From the NCBI GenBank assembly GCA_021014945.1, contig MU266372.1, positions 1 through 64,000 of the forward strand: a stretch of 64,000 bases of DNA, in the 5' to 3' direction. The DNA comes from Leucogyrophana mollusca (lineage: Eukaryota > Basidiomycota > Agaricomycetes > Boletales). This document shows positions 22,676-34,355 of this stretch, in pieces. Both the position numbers and the translations under genes were made by a program. Below the pieces are notes generated by a model. That model saw nothing but the letters and a program-made list of their open reading frames with translations. It did not search any database and was not told where the DNA came from. Each line of letters begins with the position of its first letter. The first letter of the stretch is position 1.

Positions 22676-24336
22676 TTAACAGCTGGCGAGACCCATGGTA
22701 ATTAAATCGTTTCCCGCTTTAATGTAGTAGTAATCCCCTACGGAGACGGACGGTGAACATTGCTGTAGAAGGCAAAATTAAACGCGTAAACGCACCATAC
22801 ACGATCCCTGTCAGATTGTTCGCTGAAGGATAATGGTTGTTGACCGTGCCATTGGAGAGCAGGCTTTGCCACTCCGGCTTCCAAGCCAGGCCGGTCGTGT
22901 CAGACAGGATCTATTTTTATAGACATGAGACGCGAAAAGAGCGCAACGTGATATTACCATGGCGCACCTTCATAGCAGCGGCGCTCCACTTGTTGGCACC
23001 AGCAGGATTCGGGGGGACAAGAGAAGCTTCTTGCTGTGAGAGTAGGAGAAGTCCGGTTGCGACGATGGTTGCTGCGGACGAATCGGCAGGCCGAGGAGGC
23101 ACGAGGGGGGCGTTGAAGTCCCTGCAAGCACACCGGGCGCGTGTCAGTGCAATAAATACGTGTCGAAAGACGACTTGCATACCAAGGTGTGATGCCATCT
23201 GCAGGCAGATTGTCCAAGAAGTAAGTAGCCATGCGGCGCGATGTCTCGAGGAAGTCCATCTCCTGCGTGTGCATATACACTTCGGGGATATGTTAGATAG
23301 CAGAACCAATACAAGAATAGAAGTTCGCCGCTCGACGTACTGTTGGCGAACCCATATACACCCCATGCTTGACCGCGACTCCAGGTGCTGTATGATGCGT
23401 TAATCTCCGTTCGACATGATACTGAGGACAGATGCGATCCATACCTGTTATTGGCATACCCTTGCGCAGTGACACGTGCTATCACATCACCAGTGGTCGC
23501 GTTGTACTCAACAACATGGAATGACGAGCCTGCAAGCCAGTAAGCACGAGCATCACCAAACCACATTGGCACGCACCATCTGGCCGGACGTGGTTCTCCA
23601 TGGTCTTAGTTGCATGTGAAATAGCGATCTCGCGAAGCGTATGATTGCCCGTGAGGGCTTCTGATACAAAAAGCACCTATACAGCATGTGAGCTGTCTAC
23701 GTCGAGGGTTGGTTTGAGCTTACTTACCTCGAGGTTCATCATGTTATCGATGATGACCTCAAATAGAGTCGGGTCGGCGGTGTCCCAGCTACGCGTGCAT
23801 CCGACAATAGGGTTGAACCGCGCTGCCAGATCCGCAGCAAAAGCATTCACAGCTGCAATCGCTGTTTCATTTTTGGGGTTGCTACACTCGCAGTAAGACC
23901 ATGAACATTCGAGGATAAGTAACAGGCGAACTCACACGGACAACTCTTGAACAAAAGGAAAGCTCAGAAATCCAACATCATGACCAACGGTGTTGTTTGT
24001 CTCTAGAAGGATCTCGGCGGTGCTCCATTGTCTCCCCAAATCCACCCAATCCGGCTGGTCCTGAAGCTTGCATAGCTGAGCTCGGGTATTGAGCTCGTAG
24101 AGGGTCGCGGGGAAGAAACCCGTCGTCCAAGTATTGGGAACGAAGTATTGCCACACTCCGGCAACTCGATCAGTGTATTGAGGGTATTGAGCCGGATTAG
24201 GTTCATCTTGGGCGATCTTTAACACTTTTTGCTGGATCAAGGAAGAATATAGCTCCTCCGGATATGGTGACCTCGCGTTCAGCGCATAGCTGGGGGACAG
24301 GAGTAAGCTGAAAGGTAAGAAAAAGGAGGGGAGCAT
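22676..24336 (-). CDS. Glycoside hydrolase family 88, unsaturated glucuronyl hydrolase-like, secreted
   Basis: GH88 enzymes hydrate and cleave terminal unsaturated uronic acid from oligosaccharides produced by polysaccharide lyases. The start at 24336 encodes a signal peptide (MLPSFFLPFSLLLSPSYALN), then the (alpha/alpha)6 barrel. Landmarks are WTTGFFPATLYEL, HDVGFLSFPFV, the catalytic-region motif LFEVIIDNMMNLEVLF with an Asp, RPDGSSFHVVEYN, and STWSRGQAWGVYGFANMYM. The end is TGIVYGDYYYIKAGNDLITMGLASC, reached through a final intron near 22740-22800. Seven or more short introns are visible. In a wood- or litter-degrading fungus this would act outside the cell on pectic or glycosaminoglycan-like fragments; exact substrate is unknown. 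No lyase gene is next to it. Confidence 0.9.
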
Positions 24337-24564
24337 TTTATGGCCGGAGGAAGGCTAGTAGTAGGGAGTCGGTGCGAACAAGTGCCACCAGAGAACCACC
24401 ATAGTGTTCGGTTATAAAGGGCACAACACGCTAGAGCGCGGAACCGAATACCACTAGTGGTGCAGGTGACCGATGCTTCCGTTTGACGAGGGCGGGATAG
24501 GCGGGCCGCACCGCAAGACTGGTGCTTTGTTCACATGTTCATTGGGACTGTGGGGGCTACCAGA

Positions 24565-25108
24565 CTACTTCTTCTTGCCAGACGATCTCATGCGAAACCA
24601 CAGCAGTAGGATGACTATGGCATCTGATACATAAAATTAAGATCTCCATGCGGCGGTGGGGGTCATAAGGTTCTTACCCGGAGCCGATGGCGACTTATGG
24701 TCAAAGGTGGATGGGTACTAATATGTGGCCTATAAAACTGATACATGCGGTGTATTGAAAGCTCCGATAGTAGACTGGTAACCAGGAGAGACCAATCACT
24801 TCGCCACCAGTGGCGGAAACATACGAGCGCGTTTGCTTCAAATTACATGATAGTGGGTGAGCTTCGGGAGGATGGCCACTGTTGCCGCGGTATTCATAGA
24901 GTCGGCGTCGCACCTCAGATATTGAAAACAGTGTCGCGATAGTCGTTGACGCGTTGTAGAACATTACTGCATCGAGTGTATCTGGACCTTGAATAAGGGT
25001 GAGTCGCGTCGAGTCGCCTGAGGGAGCGGGAGTTTGGCTCAGTTTGTTCTGTGGCTGTGAGCACGCAGTAGACTGCGTGTGTTGTGGCCACACCCAGAGA
25101 CTGTGCAC
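24565..25108 (-). CDS. Possible small tail-anchored protein, unassigned
   Basis: This is a tentative model of about 134 residues. A long open frame from 25108 ([13 protein letters not shown]) runs to [12 protein letters not shown] donor GTGATT followed by an acceptor TTAG near 24721 joins it in phase to [14 protein letters not shown] last intron (donor GTAAGA) leads to [19 protein letters not shown] before the stop at 24565. The hydrophobic segment near the end with a Lys-rich tail would fit a tail-anchored ER or mitochondrial protein. The first half has low-complexity composition and may instead be 5' untranslated sequence. I recognise no family. It is divergent from VPS1, with only about 70 bp between starts. 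Confidence 0.3.
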
Positions 25109-25176
25109 TTGCTTGCTTCTCTGTACTTTCTTTCTTTCCTCCCTTTCCTTCTAACGTCCAGAGCAAATTGCCCAGC

Positions 25177-27896
25177 ATGTCTTCAGGTCTTGGGCAAGAA
25201 ATTGTCGCTGTAATCAACAAACTTCAAGATGTATTCACCGCTGTCGGTTCATCGGCATCACAAATAGACCTTCCCCAAATCTGTGTTCTGGGAAGTCAAA
25301 GTAGCGGGAAGAGTAGTGTGCTCGAGGTATATTCGCTATCGAATGACTGTATTGACGTGCATCTCGGAGCTTATCCATATATTGAAAGAACATCGTCGGA
25401 CGGGATTTCCTACCTCGTGGAACTGGTATCGTGACGCGGCGACCGTTGGTACTGCAGTTGATCCACAGACCTGCTACGCCTGCGCAGCCAAATGGAACTT
25501 CATGTGCGTCTTACAGTTACCTAGATCACGTCCTTCATATCTAAAACTTGCATCACAGCCCAAATAAATGGGACCGACAAGCAAGCAAATGAGAGCGAGT
25601 GGGGAGAGTTCCTCCATCTTCCTGGCGAAAAGTTCTATGACTTCAACAAGATACGAGCGGAAATTGTACGCGATACCGAAGCCAAGACAGGCCGCAACGC
25701 AGGGATCTCGCCACAGCCCATCAACCTCCGTATCTTCTCACCGAACGTCCTAACACTGACTCTCGTCGATCTACCCGGCCTGACGAAAGTCCCTGTTGGC
25801 GACCAACCGAAGGATATTGAGAAGCAGATCAGAGATATGTTACTGAAGTATATCTCGCGACCTGCTTGTATTATACTCGCTGTTACCGGTGCCAACACCG
25901 ATTTGGCCAATTCCGATGGTCTCAAGATGGCAAGAGAAGTGGACCCAGAGGGGACGCGGACGATCGGTGTTCTCACCAAGGTTGACCTTATGTGAGCAGA
26001 TAACCGGTGTATATGCAAAGACATTAACTCAATTGGTATACTAGGGATCAAGGGACAGACGTCGTGGATATTTTGGCTGGCCGCATCATTCCCCTACGCC
26101 TGGGCTACGTACCAGTTGTTAACCGTGGTCAACGTGATATTGATCAGTCGAAAGCCATCAGCGTCGCGTTAGAGGCTGAGCGCGCCTTCTTCGAGAACCA
26201 CCCATCATACAAAGGCAAGGCCCAGTATTGCGGTACACCATTCCTTGCTCGCAAACTCAACATGGTAAGTTATGCTGAACACCTTTATGCCCCTGGGTTC
26301 TAACCTATCACACTCTCACCAGATTCTTATGCAACATATCCGTGCAACACTTCCTGACATCAAGGCACGCATCACCCAACAACTGCAGAAATTCACAACA
26401 GAGCTCCAGTCACTAGGCGGGCCGATGGGAGATGGAAGCTCAAGTAACGTTGTGCTGTCGGTTATCACGGAATTCACCAATGAATTCCGGACTGTCATTG
26501 ATGGTAACACGAATGATCTATCGCTCAACGAGCTCTCGGGAGGAGCGCGTATCAGCTTTGTTTTCCACGAGTTGTTCAACAATGGTGTCAAATCAATCGA
26601 TCCTTTTGACCAGGTGAAAGACGGTGACATCCGAACCATTCTGTACAACTCTTCGGTATGTCAATTTATTGCCGATGTTTCGTGTGCGTGCTAAGTTTGG
26701 TTTACTGTAGGGCTCGACACCATCGCTTTTTGTTGGCACGCAAGCCTTCGAAGTTATCGTGAAGCAGCAGATCAAACGACTGGAAGAGCCTGGCCTGAAA
26801 TGTTGCCAGCTTGTGTATGACGAGTTGATTCGAATCCTTGGGCAGCTATTGCAAAAGATTGTGTGTTCCTTCGGTTTCAGTGTATCATGGATACATTCAT
26901 TGACCGTTTCATGTCTATAGCAAGCGTTCAGGCGTTATCCAGCTCTGCGAGAGCGCTTCAACGGCGTCGTCGTGAACTTCTTCAAGAACTCGATGGCACC
27001 GACGACAAAACTCGTGTCTGATATGGTCGCGTAAGTGGTGCAGGCCGTCTTTGGGCCCTACGTATTAACTCCGGTTCACAGTATGCAAGCATGCTATGTC
27101 AACACCACCCACCCAGATTTCCTCAATGGCCACAAGGTCAGCGATCCCCTATGCCGACAGCCTGGAGACACGACTGATGTTCTCATAGGCAATGTCAATT
27201 GTCCAAGATCGTCTGAACGCCAACAAGCCACCACCGCCTACTGCCGACCCCAAGACAGGCAAGCTTGCTCCAGGGCAAATCAACAACAACCGAGACCTTG
27301 ACGTTGAGCCTAAAAAGGAGGAACCTAGCTTCTTTGGATCATTCTTCTCATCAGCGAAGAAGGGTCAGCAGCAAAAGAAGCCGGCGAATGCGCCAGTCAT
27401 GGAGTCGGTATGTGTAGCATGCACTCAATGAACGAGGCGCTGTACTCATTAACCTCTTCCTAGCCACCCGCTATCATTCGCCCGCAGTCGGCGCTCAGTG
27501 AGCGGGAGACCATGGAAACCGAAGTCATCAGTAAGTGAAAGGGCTTCTTGGTGCAGATGGACACGCTAAATGCATGTGGGCGCGTAGAGCTCCTCATCCA
27601 CTCCTACTTCAACATCGTAAAGCGGGAGATGATTGACATGGTCCCGAAGGCCATTGTTCTGACGCTGGTAAACCACTCAAAGGAAAATCTCCAACGAGAG
27701 CTCCTCCAGGAACTATACAAGCCCGAAGTCCTGGACGATCTCCTCAAGGAGAGCGAGTACGTCGTCAATCGGAGGAAAGAGGTCGTTGGTATGGTATCTG
27801 CACTCAATAAGGCTGAAGAGTACGTGCTTTCCTTGATTTATCGCCTTTGAGGTATGGCTGACTGTACGCAATCACAGGATCGTTGCTGGTGTTTAG
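25177..27896 (+). CDS. VPS1: Dynamin-like GTPase VPS1 (vacuolar sorting, peroxisome fission)
   Basis: VPS1 is a large GTPase that oligomerises on membranes for Golgi/endosome to vacuole transport and peroxisome division. The start at 25177 gives [20 protein letters not shown]. The G1 P-loop is [15 protein letters not shown]2 is the [10 protein letters not shown] region (about 25400-25440), G3 is LVDLPGLTK and G4 is LTKVDLM. The stalk follows. A variable Pro/Lys/Gln-rich B-insert (about 27200-27410, [16 protein letters not shown]) separates it from the C-terminal GTPase effector domain ([18 protein letters not shown] to LNKAEEIVAGV). There is no PH or proline-rich tail, which separates VPS1 from classical dynamin and fits the short Drp1/Vps1 class. 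About nine short introns are present. The last exon is only about 18 nt long. Confidence 0.96.
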
Positions 27897-28217
27897 ATTT
27901 GCTGTCTTGCTGGGGTCCGGTTGGAGCTTGTTCTCGTACATTGATGAGCATCTGCGTACTACTATAATACCCCTCTACATATATGTTCTACCTGGTGTCT
28001 GGCTAGATTTCTGCTAGCTCTGCAATGTTTTCTTACACGTTTGTTCACGCGATTTAGAGGGATATGAGGTGCCTCATTCCAAGAGTGCTCGTGTTCTACG
28101 AAATAGACCTTCTGCATTCCTGGCAAGCTCATTCGCAACAAAGATACAAAAAAGTGAACTCTCCTTCCTCATTACATTCCATCATGGCTGAGTCTACTGT
28201 ATAGTATTGATCCTCTT

Positions 28218-28835
28218 TCACGCGCCGTAGTTGAGACGGAAGATGTCATTTAGCCTGGTGGTCATCGACTCTCAGACAACGGAAGATCAAGCAAGTAGCT
28301 CACGTACACATAGTATGTGCCCCCATCGGGGATAAGCTGGAAGACTTGACTGAACTGGAGAGGGTTTGGGCTGTCGTCGACCTGACCCTAGTGTGAGGGT
28401 CTGATCACATAGTACAACATCAGACGAACCAAAAGAAGCCCAGTTACGATGACAAGCAGGCTAGCCACGGAGGGCGATGACGGTTGCGCATCCAGAGTCG
28501 TGACCTTGTGCACTACCTTCGCGAACGGCAGCTCCTGCAAAAGAGGTCAAGAGAGATGAGCATTCTCCGAATGAGATCGTTAGGAGAGTGATGGTTGCAT
28601 ACGACAAGCTTTGTGCTGATGGCGGTGTCTCCTTGGATCGGAGAACCTTCCCATGTGAGCATTGAATGTGGTCGCTGTAAACCGTAGCATCAGAACTGCT
28701 GATGCTTGATGATCGCAGAGATCGCAAGACGAAAGGGTAACGAACGTAAAGGCTCTGCAGGGCGTCGCGTTTACTATCGAAAGTCGCGTAGTAGAAATCG
28801 GTGAACTGTTTCGCGATAGCATTGAAGTCCGCCAT
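28218..28835 (-). CDS. NTF2: Nuclear transport factor 2
   Basis: NTF2 imports RanGDP into the nucleus and binds FxFG nucleoporins. The start at 28835 gives MADFNAIAKQFTDFYYATFDSKRDALQSLY. Later exons give MLTWEGSPIQG, the middle strands with TTLDAQPS and GLLLVDDSPNPLQFSQVFQLIPDGGTYYV, and finally LNDIFRLNYGA. The cone-shaped NTF2 fold pattern and a length of about 124 residues match the family. Four short introns are inferred from GT-AG joins. It is divergent from the next gene with about 200 bp between the two starts. Confidence 0.94.
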
Positions 28836-29039
28836 TATGGTCGTAGAATAGAAGACCGAAAATGAGAGTTGAGGGCAAGATATGAGCGCGCGGAAGATGC
28901 AAGAGTGATGATGAAAGATGATTGCGGCAGGGCAAGAGGCTATTATCTGGTTTCCTTTTATGGGGTCATCAATGTTCGGTTGACCACCTGCGGTGCGACT
29001 TGGGATTTTCTCACTCGGAGGCATAGCTGGGATCGTTCC

Positions 29040-30527
29040 ATGGCCGCACAATTTCAGGCGGCTATGCCCTTGATAGGCCCTCCAATGTCCGAAATAGTCT
29101 CCCGCCCGACAATGCGCAGGAAATCCTCCGCACAGAACCTTCTCTCTTCCTTCAAGACCAATCAGAACCCACCTCCGTCCTCTGCGGGCTCGACGACAGT
29201 GGGCAGTATATCGTCAGCTACGGGTGCAGCCTACGCTTCTGTGCAGACGCCAACTACAGCCGTGGCACCGGGAAGGGACTGGGACGGGCAGTCCATGCAC
29301 TCAGACTCGCTATCGTCCACTGCTACATTAGTGGGGAATGGCACTCCACTCCTGCCCCAAGGTACTTCTGTCGAGTATCTCCGGGATATGGTGCAGAAGC
29401 GCATTATTACGCTGACGTACATGCGGAATGTTCACGAAGGGTGCGTCAAATGCCATCCCATGCTGTCTCCGCATTCACACCAGCACCAGGCGTAGCCATT
29501 GGTTTCATACTATCATGATGTCTCGTGCAGAGCTGGACAGAGTGTTCGATAACGTCACCATGAAGAAACGGTAAGGGGTCGCTCCGCCGAAGGTGAAGGA
29601 ACAATGCTAAGGTATACAGACAAATAGGACGTATCGATTTGCTATTCTCGCAATGTCGCTGTCGAACCTGCTCGAGATTCCCCAAGCTCAAGACCTACTT
29701 CGCGGGCTTCTGAACACAATGACTGAGTACGACCAAGCAAAGGACGAGCCTGATAAACCAAAAATTGTGAGAATCACCGCGCCTGATTTTTTTGCATCTA
29801 TTCATCATCATCCAAGCGTCTATTCAGATCCAAGGGCGCAAAACGACAGGCTGCAGGCGGTTTCGCTGAGTATACCGTGCCGTACGGAAATGAATCCGAA
29901 ACGTCTTACCTTGTCTCTCCTCATATCGTGAGTCCTCTGACTCTCGTTTCAGTCCATCCGTTCATATCGCACCGCAGCCCTTCCCTCTCGACTACCATCA
30001 AACACTGCTTGCGCTCCTTGATGTCATCTCAGAAGTATACAATAAGATATCGCGTATTCTTGGCCCATCTTCAATTCCTCATTCCGGCCAACATATGTTG
30101 GGGCAACTTGGCCTTTTGGCTCCACATCCAGGAGCTTCCTACCCCATGTCATCTATAGATGGGAAGCCGACAGACGAGGGGGATGGGAGTCTTTGGGGCA
30201 TTGTGAACGGCCCCTCGCCTAATCATGGCGCGTATGGTGGTGCTTTAGGGAGCCCGCCACCCAGCTGGACACCAGCGCTTGGAGATCTGGTACTCAAGGT
30301 CGACGCCAGGTTCAAGGTCAGCTTTCTCCTGAACAGGGAAGGTCAGCGTCCTTATTAATGCTCATTTTGGTGCTCTTCAGAAAATCACATCGACATTGCT
30401 CAAGGACCTAGACGTGGTGGCGCGGAATGGGATCAAGGATGAGCTGGCGTCGCTCGACCCGCTGTTGCGAAATGTTGCAGTCACGGATGACGGGAGGGAG
30501 CAGTACGACTTTGAGGGTATTGTATAG
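29040..30527 (+). CDS. Conserved fungal protein of unknown function
   Basis: I do not recognise a named family. The protein has about 410 residues. A Ser/Pro/Thr-rich N-terminal third (MAAQFQAAMPLIGPP onward) is probably disordered. A helical, conserved-looking core then begins SVEYLRDMVQKRIITLTYM, continues RSHWFHTIMMSRAELDRVFD, and YRFAILAMSLSNLLEIPQAQ. Later segments include YHQTLLALLDVISEVYNKIS and a helix KKITSTLLKDLDVVARNGIK near the end (EQYDFEGIV). There is no signal peptide or membrane span. Exons are joined by introns near 29441-29514, 29571-29628, 29766-29829, 29928-29982 and 30317-30380. The pattern of helical bundles with a flexible N-terminus would fit a scaffold or trafficking component, but this is a guess. 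It shares a short divergent promoter with NTF2. Confidence 0.8.
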
Positions 30528-30626
30528 TATGTTATCTGACATTTTTATGGCTTGTAGCTTTAGTGTATTCGTTCAGTACCACGCATGGGGGATCTTAGTC
30601 GAATAATATCACGCGCTTCCTTGTGT

Positions 30627-30698
30627 GTGACACCTGTAAAACGCGTCGGTCACGTTGGTCACATGTCTCCACTATACGCGAACTCGGAGCCGACGCGT
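30627..30698. promoter_or_regulatory. RAD18 promoter element: two ACGCGT boxes and GTCAC motifs
   Basis: ACGCGT occurs at 30641-30646 and 30693-30698; GTGAC at 30627-30631; GTCAC at 30649-30653 and 30658-30662. All lie 90-161 bp upstream of the RAD18 start. The arrangement resembles the RAD1 promoter. MBF-type control is inferred. Confidence 0.4.
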
Positions 30699-30787
30699 TT
30701 GATCCCTTTCCTCTGACACATGAGAACGACCTTAAGCGCCCAGCCGTATTCTCAAGGTTATCGTGAACGAGAGCCGCGACGCTATCC

Positions 30788-32335
30788 ATGATGCTAGTGA
30801 ACAATGTTCAAGCCCTTCTTTTATCTGACATTCCTGACCCAAGCGACTTCCCCACTCCCGACCTCCGGCAGCTCGACGCGAGTGTTCGGTGTACGATATG
30901 CGGTGAATTGTACGACGCGCCAGTCACGTTAAGCTGTGGCCACTGTTTTTGCTCTCTGGTGTGTCCCATGGCTTTAGAATCGGCTAAATCTCACATATGA
31001 TCGTTCGTAGTGCATTCGGGAGCACATTGTGAAGGAACCAGAATGTCCAAGTTGCCGTAAACCAACCAACGAGGGGCAGTTCAGGATTAACCCTGCGTTG
31101 GAGGAAGTCATCGCTGCCTGGAAAACAGTAAGGTGTGAGCTCTTCTGTTGACCTCAAATACCACGCTTATTTCGTATCCTCTAGACCTAATGTACTGCAA
31201 CTGTCGAAGGAGCAGGTAGAACGTATCTCACAACCAACCGAGACACCGCGTCGACCCAGGACGCCATCTCGCAAGAAGAGAAAACGATCTTTAACTGTGG
31301 GAAGCTCGGACGACGATATAATTTGTGTTGCCGGGCCTTCATCCAGAAAAATAGACGTTTCCAGGCATTCTGGCAGTCTGTCTCCTTCGCCGAAGAAGAA
31401 CAGCGGAAAGTCGGCGAAACGTAAAGACATGGAACCATCCTCTGACCCTAGGGAAGAGGAACTGCAGACCGAAAAGCGTCAGGGCTCGTCGTTGTGCTTA
31501 CAAAACTCAGCTCATGCCCTATACTTTAGCTGTATCCCTCGTACAATGTCCCATCTGCGACAGGTTTGTTGAGTACCAATCAATTAACACTCATATGGAT
31601 GGGCCAGAGTGCACATCTGCAACATCGACACCTGTTGGTAAACGACGTTCGGACGCGAAAGGGGAGTGGTCGAAGATCCTTGGGGGAAATGGCGCTCGCA
31701 AGGGTAAAAACAAGCAAAAGGACGGGTAAGGCCTTTCGGTTTTGCTTTTGTTGAAAAAGTTAACGCTTGTTCTTGAAATAGGAGTCCCCATGATGGCCCT
31801 CGCGAACGGATACCGACAGCCTCGTATGATGTACTCAAGGACAAAGCCGTGAAAGACTTGCTGCTGTCACACAAACTGTCCACCACCGGGGATAGGAAAA
31901 CATGGATCGCAAGACATCAGCGGTACGCTATTTAATTGCATTTCCGCTTCATCGAGATCGAAGGTTCATTTGCGTACTCACTGATTAGCTGGGTGATGAT
32001 ATATAACGCCAACTTGGACAAGTCAGAAGTCAACCAGAAGAGCGTCCAGGATCTTCGGGCGGAACTCAGGAAGTGGGAAGAGGACCGCCGGGGACGAAAA
32101 AACGTTATCGATGATCCAGTGGTTTATGCGGTACAATTGCTGTGTTTTTCGTTCTTTCATGCCTCGTTGACCACTTGCTTAGGCGCAGCATCATAGCGAA
32201 TTCAAGCGCCTCATCGAGGAAGCCCGCAAAAGCAAAGATGCGAAAGCAGCTCCTACTCCAGCACCAGCTGCAGCCCCTTCAAATCAACATGATGATGACG
32301 ATATTGTATTCGACTCGGAGGAGGAACTTAACTGA
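30788..32335 (+). CDS. RAD18: E3 ubiquitin ligase RAD18 (post-replication repair)
   Basis: RAD18 with the E2 RAD6 mono-ubiquitinates PCNA at stalled forks. The C3HC4 RING is at residues about 35-73: CTICGELYDAPVTLSCGHCF then EPECPSCR after an intron. A basic, Ser-rich linker contains KKRKR, a likely nuclear localisation signal. The UBZ4 zinc finger is QCPICDRFVEYQSINTHM followed by the last Cys (about 31535-31610). The SAP-type DNA-binding segment is DVLKDKAVKDLLLSHKLSTT through WIARHQRWV (about 31830-31995). The acidic C-terminus ends DIVFDSEEELN. Adjacent Mets at 30788 and 30791 are both possible starts. About six short introns are visible. The three-domain order RING-UBZ-SAP is diagnostic. 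Confidence 0.95.
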
Positions 32336-32432
32336 CAAATGATGACGGCTGGCTCTCGGATACGCCCACTATAACGTGGTCCAAAAGATATATACCAAGG
32401 ATTCTATGCTCACGCTACTCCTGACGGCGAAT

Positions 32433-32928
32433 TTAATCGAAGATTTGTTGTAGATCAACAGGCTGTCCAATCTTCATCCTGGGCATGGTGTCACCCTCGA
32501 CATGGTCGGCACTTCCCGGTGAGTGTCTCCTTCGAATACGCTCCATTCTAAGTTCGACGAAAGGGAACATAACCTATCTCAGATCGTATCGCCTGCAGCT
32601 GGGAGCAGAATCTCTACCAGCCATCCCTATGTTCCCTGGTCTTCTTCACGAACGTCCTAAAAAGCGCTATACGTTCTCCTTTCTCGAAACCTTTCAATAT
32701 ATTCATTTTGATTAGCGAACCACGAGCCATTAAAGTTTGCCTTCTATCCTTTGTGCTCGCTGTTCCTATCACCGCGTGCATCGCACGTGTCGCTGGTCGG
32801 AGAAACTCGAGCCCCTTTCCCTTTGTGCCCCAGATGCAGCAACCGCCAACGAATACCGACACTGTCGAAAGTGAGGCCACGCTGATCGTCCACAGCGGCA
32901 CAACCGCTTTGTCTCCTTTCCAATGCAC
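32433..32928 (-). CDS. Possible small protein, unassigned
   Basis: This is a tentative two-exon model. Exon 1 from 32928 (MHWKGDKAVVPLWTISVAS) has a hydrophobic N-terminal stretch and a basic middle. A donor GTAGAG near 32613 and an acceptor TTCGAAG near 32531 join it in phase to RHSPGSADHVEGDTMPRMKI, ending PVDLQQIFD at 32433. The last 20 residues look like genuine conserved coding sequence, while the first exon is less convincing. It would be convergent with RAD18 and divergent from the first DUF7330 gene. A plus-strand alternative frame at 32708-32965 has a hydrophobic N-terminus and cannot be excluded. Confidence 0.35.
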
Positions 32929-33018
32929 TGAGTGGCGGGGCCGCTTTATAAACGACGCTCTTTAGTGACCGACAGCCCCGCCTATCTTTCTACCTACACC
33001 CTTTCTAACATTTTCATC

Positions 33019-33851
33019 ATGAGCAGGCTCTCACAGCGGTTATCGGTAAGCTCCCGATCGCTGCGCGTGTAGCCGTGCTAATGACAATACGGTTTCAGGT
33101 CTTAAGTAGTTTCAGCTCCTTGACGGGTACCACCGCAAACGAGGTGTGTTAGTGCATGTCCCCTTACGGCCGATGGACCCCAGCTGACCATTACCTGAAA
33201 CTGGATCGTAGAAGGAGGTTCTCACAGTCACTGAGCAATTCCTTCCACGCAAACAAGAGCCCGTCTTTGGAGATGTGTTTGCATTCCAAAAGTCCGTCCT
33301 AACGGAATGCATCCATGCGAGACTTCTTTTGCTTTCCCCCTTTCCTTGCGACGTTCCCCCGTTTGCCAAGTCGGTGGCGTATCTTGCGAGTCGGTCTGGG
33401 TCCGTACGCGCCGAGATAGTAAGTGCTGCCCTGCATTTTGATGCCTTTCCCTTCAGCCCGTTCGTGACCAAACAATGGCGTGGCTGATTTTGGCAACTTT
33501 TCCGTGACATAGTATCGACTTTCCGGCGCGGAGAACCACTTCTTCCGCCTCTACATTTTCGCATGTGGCTCTAACGTGAGCTTGACGTTACCCCCATTGT
33601 TCCGCGGGGTCGTGTGCATCGATAACTACGAACACCTCCGAAAAAAGAAACGCGTCCAGTGTGCACGGTCATTTTGCGAACGCATGAAGCGCGGGTTCAT
33701 CCGATTCGATGCCGTTGCTTTGGAGAACGACGACGAGATCTATATACATGGGAGTGGCAAGATCAAGCTGCGGCTGATGACAGAAGGCGAACCCGGGAAA
33801 GTGGGCTGGACCCGAAGCGACCGAATGCGACGGATGTTGAAGATCATTTAG
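33019..33851 (+). CDS. DUF7330-like protein A (tandem paralogue)
   Basis: This is a fungal protein of unknown function. The short first exon is MSRLSQRLS, followed by VLSSFSSLTGTTANE after an intron. Later exons give SVAYLASRSGSVRAEI and then, across an intron of about 100 nt ending near 33513, ENHFFRLYIFACGSNVSLTL followed by PPLFRGVV. The pair of repeats with G/S-N-V followed by a strand, LP and FRG is the hallmark of the DUF7330-type beta-helical or beta-sandwich fold. The end is KIKLRLMTEGEP through RRMLKII. It matches the downstream gene in the FRL-A-SNV-LP-FRG segment and in the short first exon, so the two are probably a tandem duplication. No signal peptide is seen. The exon joins in the middle are uncertain. 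Confidence 0.62.
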
Positions 33852-34355
33852 CTCCGCTGCGTTGTTCTCCTACCACAGATATCGCCGACGCGTCACTCCT
33901 TTATATGATACTTATTTCGTTATACTTTATGATGAATATATCACTGTGGTATAATAAATCGGCTCAGTTGCATTGTTCTGCTCTATTCGATAAACAAAGG
34001 TGCTCGAGATTGTACAAGGCCAACATTGCCCATGGCACATGCAATCATGCCCCAGCATGCCCCTCGCCTCCCCATATGCCTAAATCGTAAGCAAGCATGG
34101 TTCAACCGAGAAGAAAGCAGGCGGCTGTAGATTGATGTGCCAAATTCGGCACTAGCGCTGAATCTCTTTTGTTTTTGAATACAAGGATGCCTAAATCGGG
34201 ACAAAGGAACGGAAGCATGCAGCTCTTGGTGACCGGGACTCAGAACACTTATAACGTGAGATGGGTATCCTAGGATGACCCATTCACAGGACATCCTATT
34301 CGTTTTCGCGTCCTACTTTTCTCTTTTTTTTCTCCCCTTTTCGTACATAGAAATC

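Noticed and set aside
22837..23403. 188-codon plus-strand frame
   Set aside because: It is antisense to GH88 exons, with no domain.
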